In this document: in pieces, positions 1 to 10,516 of the stretch
Layout: each line of letters starts with the position of its first letter
Position numbering within the stretch: the stretch's first letter is position 1
Source: Colwellia maritima
GTDB taxonomy: Bacteria > Pseudomonadota > Gammaproteobacteria > Enterobacterales > Alteromonadaceae
Direction of reading: 5' to 3'
Length of the DNA: 64,000 nt
Assembly (NCBI RefSeq): GCF_022669015.1
Contig: NZ_JAKKSL010000001.1
Span: forward strand, 788,059 to 852,058
Program-made: the position numbers and the translations under genes
Notes under the pieces: model-generated
Databases searched by the model: none
The model's input: the letters and a program-made list of their open reading frames with translations, nothing else
Told to the model about the DNA's origin: nothing

Positions 1-1
1 G

Positions 2-1189
2 GAACGCACTGCCGTACCGAAAAACAGTTACTTTAAAAATAATCTTTTTTACAACGAAAATAATAAAGCGCCTTTTTCACTATTCGATGATATTAGTGGA
101 ATTGCATTTGCGGGCAATGTGTCTAATCTATTAAAAGATAACAAAATAAAATCAGGTATTTCTGCTCAAAATTTTTCATTAACCAAAGCAAGTAATGGTT
201 TGCTCTACCCTAATGAAAACAGCGTAAATGTTGGTGTGTCAGCTAAATTGAAACCTACCATAAAAGCCGATACAGGCCCAATTTGGTATGCAAAAAAAGA
301 ACCTATTGTTAGTTTTAACTCAGGCAAGACCATTCAGGTATCAGCAGGTGAAAATGCCTTGTTTGATGCCGTAGAGAAAGCATCAGAGGGAGATGTTTTA
401 GTATTAACTGATGGGAACTACGTTGAAAATAAAATTATTACATTAAATAAAACCCTAACAATAAAAGCTGCTAATGCCCATAAAGCTAAAATCACGTTTG
501 GGCGATCTACATTATTTGCCATTGTTGATCATGGTAGCTTGAGTCTAGAAGGCGTGGTTATTTCTGGCAGTGAAAGCCCCGATTCAACAGGCAATACGTT
601 AATAAGAACAGCTAAGTGGGGAATGCTCGTTAATTATCGTTTTAGCATGTTAAATAGCATTATTGAAGATTTAGACATTAACCATTCATTTCATTTTTTT
701 GACTCAGGCAGTCGAGCCTTTGCTGATTATATTTCAATCAAGGGGAATACTTTTAAGAATATTACCGGTGATCTGTTCCGTATGGATAAGGAACAAGATG
801 ATTTAGGTATATATAACACCGAATATTTAACCGTTGAAAATAATACCTTTGACAGTATTGGCGGAGCCATTGTTAAGTTATATCGTGGCGGTAAAGATGA
901 AAGTACCTTTGGTCCGCACTTGTCCTTTGTTAATAACAAGGTACTGAATGCATCGAAAGATAAGCGTAATAAAACCTTGGCTAGTCTCTATCTTCATGGT
1001 GCGCAAGTTGTATCAATAAGTGGTAATGAATTCAACGATTCGGCACCTATTGTTATTGAACACACTGTTGGCGAACCAATTACGGTAGTAAAAAATAATA
1101 GCCTTACTAAAACATCACTACCGAGCGTAAAAGAGCTACACGCTAAAGGCCCGCATACAGCTGTATTACTGAATAACAAGCAATACTAA
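2..1189 (+). CDS. PL6-family alginate lyase, C-terminal part (5' end outside window)
   Basis: The frame is open from base 2, so the gene starts before the window and about 395 residues are visible. The protein is a series of short beta-strand turns with many Asn/Asp/Gly (NNTF, GNEF, NNKV type), typical of a right-handed beta-helix. It resembles the second beta-helix domain of two-domain PL6 lyases such as AlyGC, which cut alginate by beta-elimination. The catalytic Lys/Arg of PL6 lie in the N-terminal domain, which is not in the window. The gene lies 12 bp before a PL17 lyase and upstream of KdgF and KdgK, which supports alginate as substrate. Family assignment is from sequence character and context. 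Confidence 0.75.
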   Translation, partial: ERTAVPKNSYFKNNLFYNENNKAPFSLFDDISGIAFAGNVSNLLKDNKIKSGISAQNFSLTKASNGLLYPNENSVNVGVSAKLKPTIKADTGPIWYAKKEPIVSFNSGKTIQVSAGENALFDAVEKASEGDVLVLTDGNYVENKIITLNKTLTIKAANAHKAKITFGRSTLFAIVDHGSLSLEGVVISGSESPDSTGNTLIRTAKWGMLVNYRFSMLNSIIEDLDINHSFHFFDSGSRAFADYISIKGNTFKNITGDLFRMDKEQDDLGIYNTEYLTVENNTFDSIGGAIVKLYRGGKDESTFGPHLSFVNNKVLNASKDKRNKTLASLYLHGAQVVSISGNEFNDSAPIVIEHTVGEPITVVKNNSLTKTSLPSVKELHAKGPHTAVLLNNKQY

Positions 1190-1201
1190 TAAGAGAAATT
1201 T

Positions 1202-3471
1202 ATGTCAAATCTTACCCGATTTACAACAATAAGATCAGCAGGCAACGTATTTAAACGTTACTTAACCGCGGTCACTATGATTGTGTTAACTGCACTAGTT
1301 TACCAAAGCAATCTGTAATGGCAAGAACCAGTCCAAATCTTGTGATTACCACGGCTGATGTGAAAAATATGCGAGCGGCAATTACCCAAGAAGGAAAGTT
1401 TAAAACGACTTTTGTTGCGGTAAAAGCATCAGTAGATAAGCAAATAGCCCAGAAAATAACGGTACCTGTACCACAAGATGGCGGTGGCGGGTATACACAC
1501 GAGCGACATAAAAAAAATTATCAATTAATGTATGATGCGGGTGTGATCTATCAATTGTCACAAGATGAACGGTACGCGCACTATGTACGTGATATGTTGC
1601 TTGAATATGCAAAACTATATCCCACTTTACCACTTCATCCTAAAAGAAAAATGGGTAAACAAAGTCCCGGAAAATTATTTTGGCAAAGTTTAAATGAAGC
1701 CATGTGGTTAGTTTATAGCAGCCAAGCGTATGACTTGATTCTATCTTCATTGACCACAACGCAGAAGCAAACCATTGAACAAGGGTTATTTCGTCCAATC
1801 GTAAAATTTCTGTCTGTAGAGTCACCGCAAACCTTTAACAAAGTTCATAATCATGGTACTTGGACAACCGCAGCAGTAGGGATGACAGGCTATGTATTAG
1901 GTGAACAAGAGTGGGTTGAACAAGCGCTTTATGATTTAGAAAAATCGGGAAAAGGTGGTTTTTTAAGGCAACTGGATGAGTTGTTTTCACCACAGGGGTA
2001 TTACAATGAAGGGCCTTATTATCAACGATTTGCGTTATTACCCTTTGTTACGTTTGCTAAAGCGATTCAAACGAACCAACCTGAACGTAAAATATTTGAA
2101 TATCGTGATGGTATTATTTTAAAAGCGATCAATACTACTATTCAATTAAGCTATAACAAATTGTTTTTTCCTATTAATGATTCAATAAAAAGCAAAGGGA
2201 TAGATACCATTGAATTAGTTAATGGCGTCACTATCGCGTATGGTTTTACTGGAGAGAAAGGTTTACTTGATATTGCCAAACAACAAAATCAAATCATCTT
2301 AACTGGTGATGGTTTAAAGGTAGCTCAAGCGCTTGACAATAAATTTGAAAAACCTTATCAATTTAAGTCGATAGCATTTGGTGATGGACATGACGGCAAG
2401 CAAGGTGCACTTGTGATCATGCGACAAAATGTTCAGGGTGAACAAGCTGTTTTGTTTAAGCCTGCAGCTCAAGGTTTAGGTCACGGACATTTTGATAAAT
2501 TAACATGGCAGTTTTATGATCGTGGTGAAGAGATAGTGTCTGACTACGGCGCGGCAAGATTTTTAAATGTTGAAGCCAAGTATGGTGGCCGTTATTTACC
2601 TGAAAATGATACATGGGCTAAACACACGGTTGCTCATAATACGGTTGTCGTTGATGAAACAACACACTTTAATGCGAATGTTGAAGTAGGTAATGCTAAT
2701 TACCCAGAGTTACTGTTTTTTGAAAAATCAGACAATGTGATTCTGAGCTCTGCAAAAATAGATACTGCTTACAAAGGTGTATCGCTCACTCGTACTATGG
2801 CACTGATAAATACTCCCATTCATAATGGCAAAGAACAAGCGAAATCATTAGTTGTTGATATTTTTGATGTTAAATCGAAAGAGCAGCATCAATATGACTT
2901 GCCAGTACATTATAAAGGACATTTAATCAGTACTAGTTTTAAACTAAATACCAATGTAACCAACCTACCTGTATTAGGTACAGACAATGGTTATCAGCAT
3001 TTATGGCTGAAAGCCCAAGCTCAACCAAAAGCGGGTTTGTCTCAAATAACATGGTTAAACGAGAATGGGCGTTTTTACACTAACTCGTCTATTATGGATG
3101 GAGAGGCATCGTTCATATTTACCCAAATTGGCGCCAATGATCCCCTATTTAATTTACGCAATGAAAATGCGTTCATAAATCGTAAAACAAAGGCTAAAGA
3201 TCATACCTATGTTAGCGTGCTAGAAGCGCACGGTGAATATAATCCTTCAAAAGAATTCACTCTGAATGCCGTAAGTGAAATTCAAAAACTATCACATAAA
3301 AAAATAAATCAAGTTGAAGTAATAGAAATTGGTTTTTCAGATGAGCAACATTATTTGTTAGCGATTAATTCAGCTGAAAACGTTAAGCATAATCAAAAAA
3401 GTACATTTTCGTTTAATGGCTCTAAATATCAATTTGATGGCCGTTTTAAATTGTTCGACATTAAAGAGTAG
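1202..3471 (+). CDS. PL17 oligoalginate lyase (exo-type), frame broken in signal peptide
   Basis: Degrades alginate oligomers to unsaturated monouronate (DEH). The main frame runs from an ATG at 1318 (717 residues): an N-terminal alpha/alpha-toroid lyase domain followed by a heparinase II/III-type beta domain from about residue 365. Counting from that ATG, Asn178-His179 in NHGTW and Tyr235 in EGPYYQRF match the catalytic Asn/His/Tyr of Alg17C-type enzymes. The ORF starting at ATG 1202 encodes a basic N-terminus and a hydrophobic stretch (VTMIVLTALV) and ends at a TAA that overlaps ATG 1318. This is a signal peptide put out of frame by one base, so the real start is probably 1202. Part of the alginate operon. 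Confidence 0.85.
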
Positions 3472-3480
3472 GAGTTAATT

Positions 3481-3876
3481 ATGAGTCAGAGTGATATTTT
3501 TTCATTTGGAAATGAAACCGAAATTGAAGACATTGGTGGTGGGCTTAAGCGTCAAATGCTTGGTTATAACCATGAACTAATGGCGGTTAAAATTTGGTTT
3601 GAGAAAGGAGCTATTGGTTATAATCATGCCCATAGACATTCGCAAGTAACCTACATTGTTGAAGGTGAGTTTCACTTTAACATTAATGGAGTAACAAAAA
3701 TTTTAAAAGCGGGCGATAGTTGCTTTATGCCGCCTTATGCTGACCATGGTGCAACTTGTCCAACGGGTGGCATTCTTATTGATACCTTTAGTCCACCGCG
3801 AGAAGATTTTGTACCACCAGGAACATTTGATAATGTTGACCTTGATAAAGCTAACAGCAAGCCAGTAGGGAAATAA
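3481..3876 (+). CDS. kdgF: KdgF-type cupin, linearisation of unsaturated uronates
   Basis: Small single-domain cupin of 131 residues. KdgF proteins open the ring of the 4,5-unsaturated monouronate released by alginate or pectin lyases to the linear keto form. The metal site is visible as HAHRHSQ (His49, His51, Gln55 region) and a second His at 89 in PYADHG. It starts 9 bp after the PL17 lyase and ends 2 bp before the transporter, so it is translated with them. Length and motifs are normal for the family. Confidence 0.85.
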   Translation: MSQSDIFSFGNETEIEDIGGGLKRQMLGYNHELMAVKIWFEKGAIGYNHAHRHSQVTYIVEGEFHFNINGVTKILKAGDSCFMPPYADHGATCPTGGILIDTFSPPREDFVPPGTFDNVDLDKANSKPVGK

Positions 3877-3878
3877 AC

Positions 3879-5175
3879 ATGAAATTAAAAAATCTACGTT
3901 GGTGGGTGATAGCACTCATCGCACTGGCTACTGTGATTAACTATATTGATCGCTCAGCCCTTAGTGTGCTTTGGCCAGATATTGTCGAGGATTTATTTCC
4001 CGATGAATCAGCACTAGAGCGTAAACAAATATATGCAAATATTTCAATGGTTTTCATATTGTCTTACGCTTTTGGTCAAGCTATTTTTGGGAAGATATTT
4101 GATTGGTTAGGTACACGCGTAGGTTTTGTACTTTCAATTGGTGTTTGGTCTCTTGCTACTGCTGCTCATGCGTTAGCACAAGGTGTACTTAGTTTTAGTG
4201 TTTTTCGCGCTATACTCGGTGTGGCTGAAGCCGGTAACTGGCCTGGTGCTGCAAAAAGTAATGCTGACTGGTTTCCAACGAAAGAACGAGCTTTAGCTCA
4301 AGGTATTTTTAACTCAGGCGCGGCTATTGGCGGTATTATAGCCATTCCGTTGATTGCTTTTATGACCGTTTATTTTAGTTGGAAAATGGTATTTGTAGTC
4401 ATAGGTTTAGTTGGCTTGTTGTGGCTTATTCCTTGGATTATTTTGGTTAAAGCACCACCTAAATTACACCCTTGGATTACGGACGAAGAACGTGAATATA
4501 TTTTAACGGGTCAAAAAAATAGTACCGATGATAACTTATGCGATGATGATGAATATAACCCATCAACCCGAATTATTGTCTCGTAAACAAAGTTGGGGCG
4601 TCATTATTGCGTCTGCAGCCATTGATCCTATTTGGTGGCTATTTGTTTTTTGGATCCCAATTTATCTAAATGAAGTCTATGCAATGGATGTTAAATCTAT
4701 TGGTATCTATGGTTGGGTACCTTATGTTGGCGCTATGATTGGTGCTTGGTTTGGAGGCCTTTTGGCTCAAAATCGTTTGAAAGCAGGTTGGAACACTGAT
4801 AAAACTCGTAAGCTAACAATTACATTGGGCTGTTTAATTATGTTACCCGCATTACTAGCAATGGCTAACCCAGGTGGACCAACTACTGCTGTTATTATTA
4901 TGGCTGTCATTCTATTTGGTTTTCAAACTGCTATTGGTAATGTTCAAACACTACCGAGTGATTTATATGGTAAAAAAGCCGTTGGCACACTGTCTGGTTT
5001 TGCCGGAATGGCTGCGAAACTTGGTGCATTAGGTTTAACCTCACTAGTGCCAATTTTAACTGCGGATGGCAACTATACCCCTGCATTTGTTATTGGTGCA
5101 TCATTAGCGATTATTGCTTTGGCTGCAGTATGGATTCTTATTCCAAAAATTGAACCATTAAAAAGTATTCAATAA
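3879..5175 (+). CDS. MFS transporter of the hexuronate / ACS family, frame broken
   Basis: Inner-membrane permease, probably importing DEH or a related uronate. The first half (residues 1 to about 225) has six membrane segments, an INYIDRSALSVL motif in TM1 and the family sequence GNWPGAAKSNADWFP, as in ExuT-like anion:cation symporters. The second half (from about 4575) restarts with SRKQSWGVI and carries the remaining six segments. The halves are separated by a single-base slip in the cytoplasmic loop near 4530-4575. No conserved part is missing, so the gene is probably intact in the organism. Substrate is inferred from the operon. Confidence 0.82.
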
Positions 5176-5192
5176 CAGTTCGGAAAATCGAT

Positions 5193-5235
5193 AATTGATA
5201 CTAATTTAGTAACTTAAATTAGTATCAATTTATTT
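5193..5235 (+). terminator. Strong intrinsic terminator after the MFS gene
   Basis: A perfect 16-bp stem (5193-5208 with 5215-5230), 6-base loop, followed by TATTT. It sits between the transporter and kdgK and would limit read-through into kdgK, which may have its own promoter. Confidence 0.75.
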
Positions 5236-5260
5236 AAGCAAAGCTAATAAGGCGGGGTAA

Positions 5261-6214
5261 ATGAAAAACATTTTTTTATTTGGTGAATGTATGATTGAGC
5301 TGATGACAGCCTCGCAAGATCCATCATCAAACACGTTAAAACAATCATTTGCAGGTGATGTATTTAACACCGCAGTTTACCTAAAACGCACTTTTTCTGA
5401 CGTGAATGTACACTTAGTAACAGCCGTAGGAAAAGATAGTTTTAGCCAAGATATGATTCAGTATTTTAATGATGAGCATATTGGTACTGATTTCGTATTT
5501 CAATCAGACACGAAAATTCCTGGTTTATACGCGATTCAACTTGATGACGTCGGTGAACGTAGTTTCACCTATTGGCGAAGCGATTCAGCTGCGCGGCAAG
5601 TTATGCAGCACATTGACGATAATGCAATCAATGCGCTGTCTCAAGGGGATATGTTTTTCTTCTCTGGAATTTCTTTGGCGGTTATAGAGCCTAGTGCTCG
5701 TGCTGATTTTTGGGCGATGATCGAAAAGTTGAAAGCAGCAGGGGTTAACATTGTGTTTGACCCGAATTATCGTGCAAGAATGTGGGATAGCGAATCGCAA
5801 GCAAAAACGCAGTTTGAAAAAGCCTTTGGCCTCTCAAATATTGTTTTACCAGGGGTTGATGATTTTCAACAACTGTATGGTTTATCGACCTCACAAGAGG
5901 TTTATGACTTTTGTAAACCCTACCAATTTGATGAGCTGATTATTAAAAATGGTGAAGCAGGTATATTTTGTTACACAAAAACCGAACACTTCCAATTTGA
6001 TATAACGCCAGTCAATAATGTGGTTGATACAACCTCGGCTGGTGATTCGTTTAATGGTGTTTACCTTGGCGCGAGAACTAAAAATGTCAGTATCAGTGAC
6101 GCGATTGACCTTGCTTCAAAAGCAGCAGGTTTTGTTATTCAACATAAAGGCGCAATTGTTGAAAGCACTGCTTACAATCAGTTTATTAAAGAACAATTGG
6201 TTAACAAAAAATAG
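5261..6214 (+). CDS. kdgK: 2-dehydro-3-deoxygluconokinase (PfkB family)
   Basis: Phosphorylates KDG, the reduced product of DEH, to KDPG for the Entner-Doudoroff aldolase. The 317 residues form one ribokinase/PfkB domain: N-terminal FGECMIELM, the sugar-binding Gly-rich AGDVFNTAVYL, and the C-terminal signature DTTSAGDSFNG with the catalytic Asp and anion hole. A ribosome-binding AAGGCGGGG precedes the ATG. It follows the alginate genes; the reductase and aldolase of the route (DehR, Eda) are not in this window. Confidence 0.9.
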   Translation: MKNIFLFGECMIELMTASQDPSSNTLKQSFAGDVFNTAVYLKRTFSDVNVHLVTAVGKDSFSQDMIQYFNDEHIGTDFVFQSDTKIPGLYAIQLDDVGERSFTYWRSDSAARQVMQHIDDNAINALSQGDMFFFSGISLAVIEPSARADFWAMIEKLKAAGVNIVFDPNYRARMWDSESQAKTQFEKAFGLSNIVLPGVDDFQQLYGLSTSQEVYDFCKPYQFDELIIKNGEAGIFCYTKTEHFQFDITPVNNVVDTTSAGDSFNGVYLGARTKNVSISDAIDLASKAAGFVIQHKGAIVESTAYNQFIKEQLVNKK

Positions 6215-6222
6215 TTAGTTAT

Positions 6223-6262
6223 ACTGTTGATAAAGCAATATTTTGTTTTATCAACAGTAGGT
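6223..6262 (+). terminator. Intrinsic terminator after kdgK
   Basis: A 12-bp stem ACTGTTGATAAA / TTTATCAACAGT (6223-6234 with 6247-6258) with a 12-base loop and T-rich sequence after it. It closes the alginate gene group before ppc. Confidence 0.7.
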
Positions 6263-6346
6263 TTTAATAACAGAATATTGTCTCTATTGATTCAAAGTAA
6301 AGTATTTTATATCAACCTACCTTACAGCCATAAATAAGGGAACACT

Positions 6347-8908
6347 ATGTTAGAACCAATTCAACAAAATGTCCGTGATCTGGGAACAATTTTAGGTAAA
6401 ACTATTGCGGCAGATGAAGGCGAACAATGGCTGAAAAATATAGAAGCGGTTCGTTTAGAAGGTAGAGAGTTAGCCGCCGGCGATAGCAAGGCCATTACAG
6501 CACTTCAAACACATTTTGCTCAATGTAATGAACACGATATGCTCATTTATGCTAGAGCGTTTAGTCAGTTTTTGAATTTGGTTAATTTAGCAGAACAGCA
6601 ATACACCACCGACCCACAAGGCTTGGCTGAATTAGATCTTGCGCATCCGTTAGAAGATCTTAAAACTAAAATTCACAATACTGATCCCACCATAATCACA
6701 GCGGCGCTGAGTAAATTAAAAATTGAACTGGTACTCACTGCACACCCCACAGAAGTGAACCGTAGAACGTTTATTCATAAATATAATCAAATTGGCCAAG
6801 CATTAGATGTGTCAGATAATATTGATTTTAGCCGTATTGAAGAGCTGATTAGCCAAGCTTGGCATACAGATGAAATTCGCCAACAACGCCCTACACCATT
6901 ACAAGAATCTCGGCGGGGATTAAACAGTATTGCCGATAATTTCTGGTATGCAGTGCCAAAATTTATGCGTGAACTTGATGATTTTTCCTATGAAATGACA
7001 GGGCAAGCATTACCCCAACATGCTACGCCGATTAAGATGGCGAGTTGGATGGTCCGGCGATCGAGATGGTAACCCTTTTGTTACGGCTAGCCTAAGTAAA
7101 GAAGCGTTAATTAACGCACGATTGATGGCCTGTGAATTATATTTACAAGATTTTGAAGACCTTTATTTAGAGCTATCTATGTCTAAAGCGACTGATGATC
7201 TAATCTGTGAAAATAATGACATACAAGGGCCTTACCGCCAACATTTATTACCCGTTATACGTTTATTAAAAAAATCACAAGCCTGTTTAAAAGAAGGCTG
7301 CACCGAAAATATTTTGTCAAGTTCAGAACAATTACGTAAACCATTACAAGCCTGCCGAAACAGCTTGTTAGCGGTTGGTTTAACGGCCGTAGCTAATTCC
7401 TTAGTGCTAGACTTAATTCGTAAAGTAAATAGCTTTGGAATTTCGCTAGTAAAACTCGACATTAGACAACACAGTGAGCGGCATGACAGTGCTTTAGCTG
7501 AATTAACGCAAGTGTTAAATTTAGGCTCTTATATAGATTGGTCTGAGGAACAGAGACGAGAGTTTTTACTTACTGAACTTAATAATCCTCGCCCTTTGTT
7601 ACCTAAACATCCTTGGACAGCAGATACACAAGAAGTTTTTGATACTTATGCCATGATTGCACAAGAGCCGGCAGAACTTTTTGGCCTTTATGTTATCTCA
7701 ATGGCCAGTAAAGTCAGTGATATTTTAGCCGTAAAGTTGTTATTAAAAGCGGCGGGTGTTTCATGGGATATGCCCATAGCGCCGTTATTTGAAACCTTAG
7801 ATGATTTAAATAATGCACCACAGATCATGGCTGAACTGTTATCCATTGAAAGTTATCGAAATAGCTGTAATAACGAACACCATGTTATGATTGGTTACAG
7901 CGACTCATCAAAGGATCTTGGCGTACTTGCCGCAACATGGGGTCAATATAAATGCCAAGAAAAACTAGTAGAAGTATTTGTTAAAAAAAATATTGAACTG
8001 AAATTATTTCACGGCCGAGGTGGAACTATTGGCCGAGGTGGTGGAGAAGACATGATGCCATTGCTTCTCAACCACCAGGTACATTAGATGGTGGCTTACG
8101 TGTAACGGAGCAAGGTGAAACTATTCGCTTTAAATTTGGTACACCTAATTTAGCTAACCGAAGTTTGCACTTATACGCATCGGCAATCTTGGAATGTTTA
8201 ATTACGCCTCCTCCTGTGCCTAAACAAACGTGGCGAGATATTATGGAAGTAATGTCTGATGAAAGTTGCGCTACGTATCGTCAGTATGTACAAGGCAATG
8301 ACGATTTTGTTAAATATTTTAGACAAGCAACACCTGAACAAGAGCTTGCCTCTTTACCTTTAGGATCTCGCCCTAGCAAACGTAAATCAGACGGGGGAAT
8401 AGAGTCCTTGAGGGCAATCCCGTGGATTTTTGCTTGGACTCAAAATAGGCTTGTAGTGCCAAGTCGGCTTGGACTTGGTAGTGCAATTAAAACCACGTAT
8501 CAAACCCATGCATCACTAATTAAAGAGATGCTGCAGCAGTGGCCTTATTTTCGCTCTCGTATCTCACTAACCGAAATGGTTTATTCAAAAGCAGATAGTA
8601 AGATGTCTGCCTTGTATGACATGTCTTTAGTCGATGATTCTCTAAAGATTATGGGGGATGACTTGCGTGAGCAACTAGTACAAGATAAGCAAACACTGTT
8701 AAGTATATTAGGACAAAAAGAACCATTAGAGCACGATCTGTGGAATCTTAATTCATTTGAACTACGTCGCCCTTATTTAGCGCCTTTACATCTATTGCAG
8801 ATTGAAGCGCTTAAGCGTTTAAGAGCTCAGCCGGAACACTCTGAATATGAACAAGTGTTAATGGTAACAATGGCGGGTATTGCTACGGGTATGCGAAATA
8901 CGGGTTAA
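6347..8908 (+). CDS. ppc: Phosphoenolpyruvate carboxylase, frame broken twice
   Basis: Adds bicarbonate to PEP to give oxaloacetate, refilling the TCA cycle. Together the three pieces give about 853 residues, near the usual 870-880. Visible motifs in order: TAHPTEVNRRT with the catalytic His, GDRDGNPFVTA, GYSDSSKD, FHGRGGTIGRGGG and the C-terminal MRNTG. Break 1 at about 7051-7056 (GGTCCGGC) fits a one-base insertion before GDRDGN. Break 2 at about 8045-8058 removes the Pro-Ala-His region normally following GRGGG and shifts back at CATGATGCC. Both halves of each break are highly conserved, so consensus error is more likely than a real pseudogene. Confidence 0.9.
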
Positions 8909-8945
8909 TAGAAAGATTTATTAAGCCGAGCTGAGGTTATTTACA

Positions 8946-8973
8946 CAAAGGAGGAACACATGTTCTTCCTTTG
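8946..8973. terminator. Hairpin between ppc and the convergent yheU-like gene
   Basis: CAAAGGAGGAACA pairs with TGTTCTTCCTTTG across a 2-base loop, with one G-U pair. The position between two convergent stops suits a bidirectional terminator, although a clear T run is missing. Confidence 0.5.
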
Positions 8974-8979
8974 CTGTAA

Positions 8980-9240
8980 TTAAAATTCGACTTGATAAGG
9001 TGATAATGAAAAATCAGACACAGGCCTGATAGATATACGTGCATCCTCTTCTACTTCGTCATTACTCGCAAAATGAATGACGTACTCTTTTGCTAGCAAT
9101 TTTCGTTTAAAGTGAGCAATGGCTTCGTTGGTTATCACTGTCGTGTTATCGTCACCGTTAGTGGATATTTGCGCATAAGCAAAGTCTTTAATCAGTGTGT
9201 TTAATGTGTCTGGATCTATTGAACTGGGGTTGATAAACAT
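8980..9240 (-). CDS. YheU-like protein (UPF0270 family)
   Basis: 86 residues. The opening (PSSIDPDTLNTLIKDF) and the ending pattern (I-x-P-x-S-x-F) match the layout of E. coli YheU, with a longer Asn/Asp-rich middle. No function is established for the family. In enterobacteria yheU lies in the yheS-yheT-yheU group, and a YheS gene lies 1.3 kb away on the same strand here, which supports the call. No yheT is seen between them. Confidence 0.55.
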   Translation of the reverse strand: MFINPSSIDPDTLNTLIKDFAYAQISTNGDDNTTVITNEAIAHFKRKLLAKEYVIHFASNDEVEEDARISIRPVSDFSLSPYQVEF

Positions 9241-9350
9241 GAAATATTTAAGTTTTGTGGCTAATTAATGCAGCGTAACATTTTTTGATACGTAAATATC
9301 ATTATTCCCGATAAGTCAGATCAGTAATGATTGAAGATCGCAATAATAAA

Positions 9351-9446
9351 CGTAAGAGCATACAGCCTTACGGAGTAATTTTAGCGGAATAATAGCGTAG
9401 TTAAGGCTGTTACCTTAACTATCATACGTCATTGTTACCGCTAAAA
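9351..9446. other. Cluster of three inverted repeats in intergenic DNA
   Basis: Three stems lie within about 100 bp: CGTAAG (9351) with CTTACG (9367); TTTTAGCGG (9379) with CCGCTAAAA (9438); and, inside the second, AGTTAAGG (9399) with CCTTAACT (9413). This could be a structured RNA element or a small mobile repeat remnant. No T run follows, so a simple terminator is unlikely. Confidence 0.4.
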
Positions 9447-9474
9447 GTGCTGTTAAAAAAGGTTGAATCAATGT

Positions 9475-9603
9475 TTATTTATCGTCGATAACATGAGTGA
9501 TAAAGTAATAAACATAAAAAGCACAAATACCCAGTAAAATAATTAAGCCGCCTACAGAATACATGACAACGGGATCATTTAATAACATTGAAAAAAAGTT
9601 CAT
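9475..9603 (-). CDS. Small single-pass membrane protein, 42 residues
   Basis: ATG at 9603 is preceded by TAAGGAGTTGAAA, a very good ribosome-binding site at correct spacing. The predicted protein has a short N-terminus, one hydrophobic segment of about 22 residues (GGLIILLGICAFYVYYF) and an acidic tail HVIDDK. Size and layout recall short DUF3149-type membrane proteins, but I cannot confirm the family. The gene stands alone. Confidence 0.6.
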   Translation of the reverse strand: MNFFSMLLNDPVVMYSVGGLIILLGICAFYVYYFITHVIDDK

Positions 9604-9710
9604 TTTCAACTCCTTATACATACATAATAAAATGTATGATTATTTAATTTATGAAACTACATAACCTAAATATATTATAAGAGCCTGTTACAATTGATTG
9701 ATGATTTAAA

Positions 9711-10463
9711 TCAATAAAAATCGTTCTTTTTCGCCATTTTTGCCTTTAATTCTTCTTGTTCAATTATTTTACTATAAATTTTGTTGGCTTTATCAATTGC
9801 GGTATCTATTTTCGCCTTCGATAATTCTCTTTCATCAAGAATACGGCTTTTATCTGCATCTGGATAACTATTCCAAGAAGCAATAGTATTCCAAACGAGC
9901 GACATTTCAGTACTCTTCTCGACTCCTTTTCCTTCGCTGTAAAGTAAGGCTAAGTTGTATTGTGCTAACGCATGATTTTGATCAGCAGCACTTTGATACC
10001 ACCGAGATGCCTTGAAATAGTCTTGCTCAGTTCCCGTGCCGTTGGCAAGCATAACGGCTAAGTTAAATTGCGCGCTAGCTAAGCCTTTTTTAGCTGCCTT
10101 AAACGTTAAATCATAAGCTTTTTTTAAGTCTTGCTTAACTAATTTCCCTTCACTGTAAATTAATGCTAGTTCAAACTGCGCATCAGAATAATTTTGATTA
10201 GCGGCTAATTCAAATAACTCTAACGCTTTCATGCCATCTTTCGGTACTCCGTAGCCATGTTGATAAACTATGGCCATTTGATACTGGGCAGGGGCATAAC
10301 CTTCTGCAACTAAAGGGCGAAATTGTTCAATTGCCGCATGAAACTCACCACGGTTTAGTTCATAAATACCTTGATTAAGATCATTGCCTTGGGCGGGTGT
10401 AGAAAAGCAGCCTAGCAGTAATAAAATGACTATTCCTAACGATTTTACTAGAATAATTCGCAT
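9711..10463 (-). CDS. Sel1-like repeat lipoprotein
   Basis: 250 residues. The N-terminus is a lipoprotein signal with lipobox LLLGC (Cys19). The rest contains about four Sel1-type repeats of roughly 36 residues with the A-x-x-x-Y/W ... A-x-x-x-G pattern (YQMAIVYQHGYGV, FELALIYSEGK, FNLAVMLANGTGT, YNLALLYSEGKGV), followed by a basic helical tail. Such repeats form helical hairpins that bind other proteins. The partner cannot be read from the sequence. It lies 54 bp downstream of yheS on the same strand. Confidence 0.75.
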   Translation of the reverse strand: MRIILVKSLGIVILLLLGCFSTPAQGNDLNQGIYELNRGEFHAAIEQFRPLVAEGYAPAQYQMAIVYQHGYGVPKDGMKALELFELAANQNYSDAQFELALIYSEGKLVKQDLKKAYDLTFKAAKKGLASAQFNLAVMLANGTGTEQDYFKASRWYQSAADQNHALAQYNLALLYSEGKGVEKSTEMSLVWNTIASWNSYPDADKSRILDERELSKAKIDTAIDKANKIYSKIIEQEELKAKMAKKNDFY

Positions 10464-10516
10464 AATTTCTCTCGCTTAAAGTAGTGTATGATTATTAATT
10501 AGTGTAGTTCAACTTT

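Noticed and set aside
1202..1318. Separate 38-residue ORF before the PL17 lyase, stop overlapping the next ATG
   Set aside because: It is a signal peptide with the lyase directly behind it in another frame; one missing base explains it better than a separate gene.
7020..8087. Programmed frameshifting in ppc and the amino-acid genes
   Set aside because: There is no slippery heptamer with a downstream structure, and the number of affected unrelated genes argues for sequence error.
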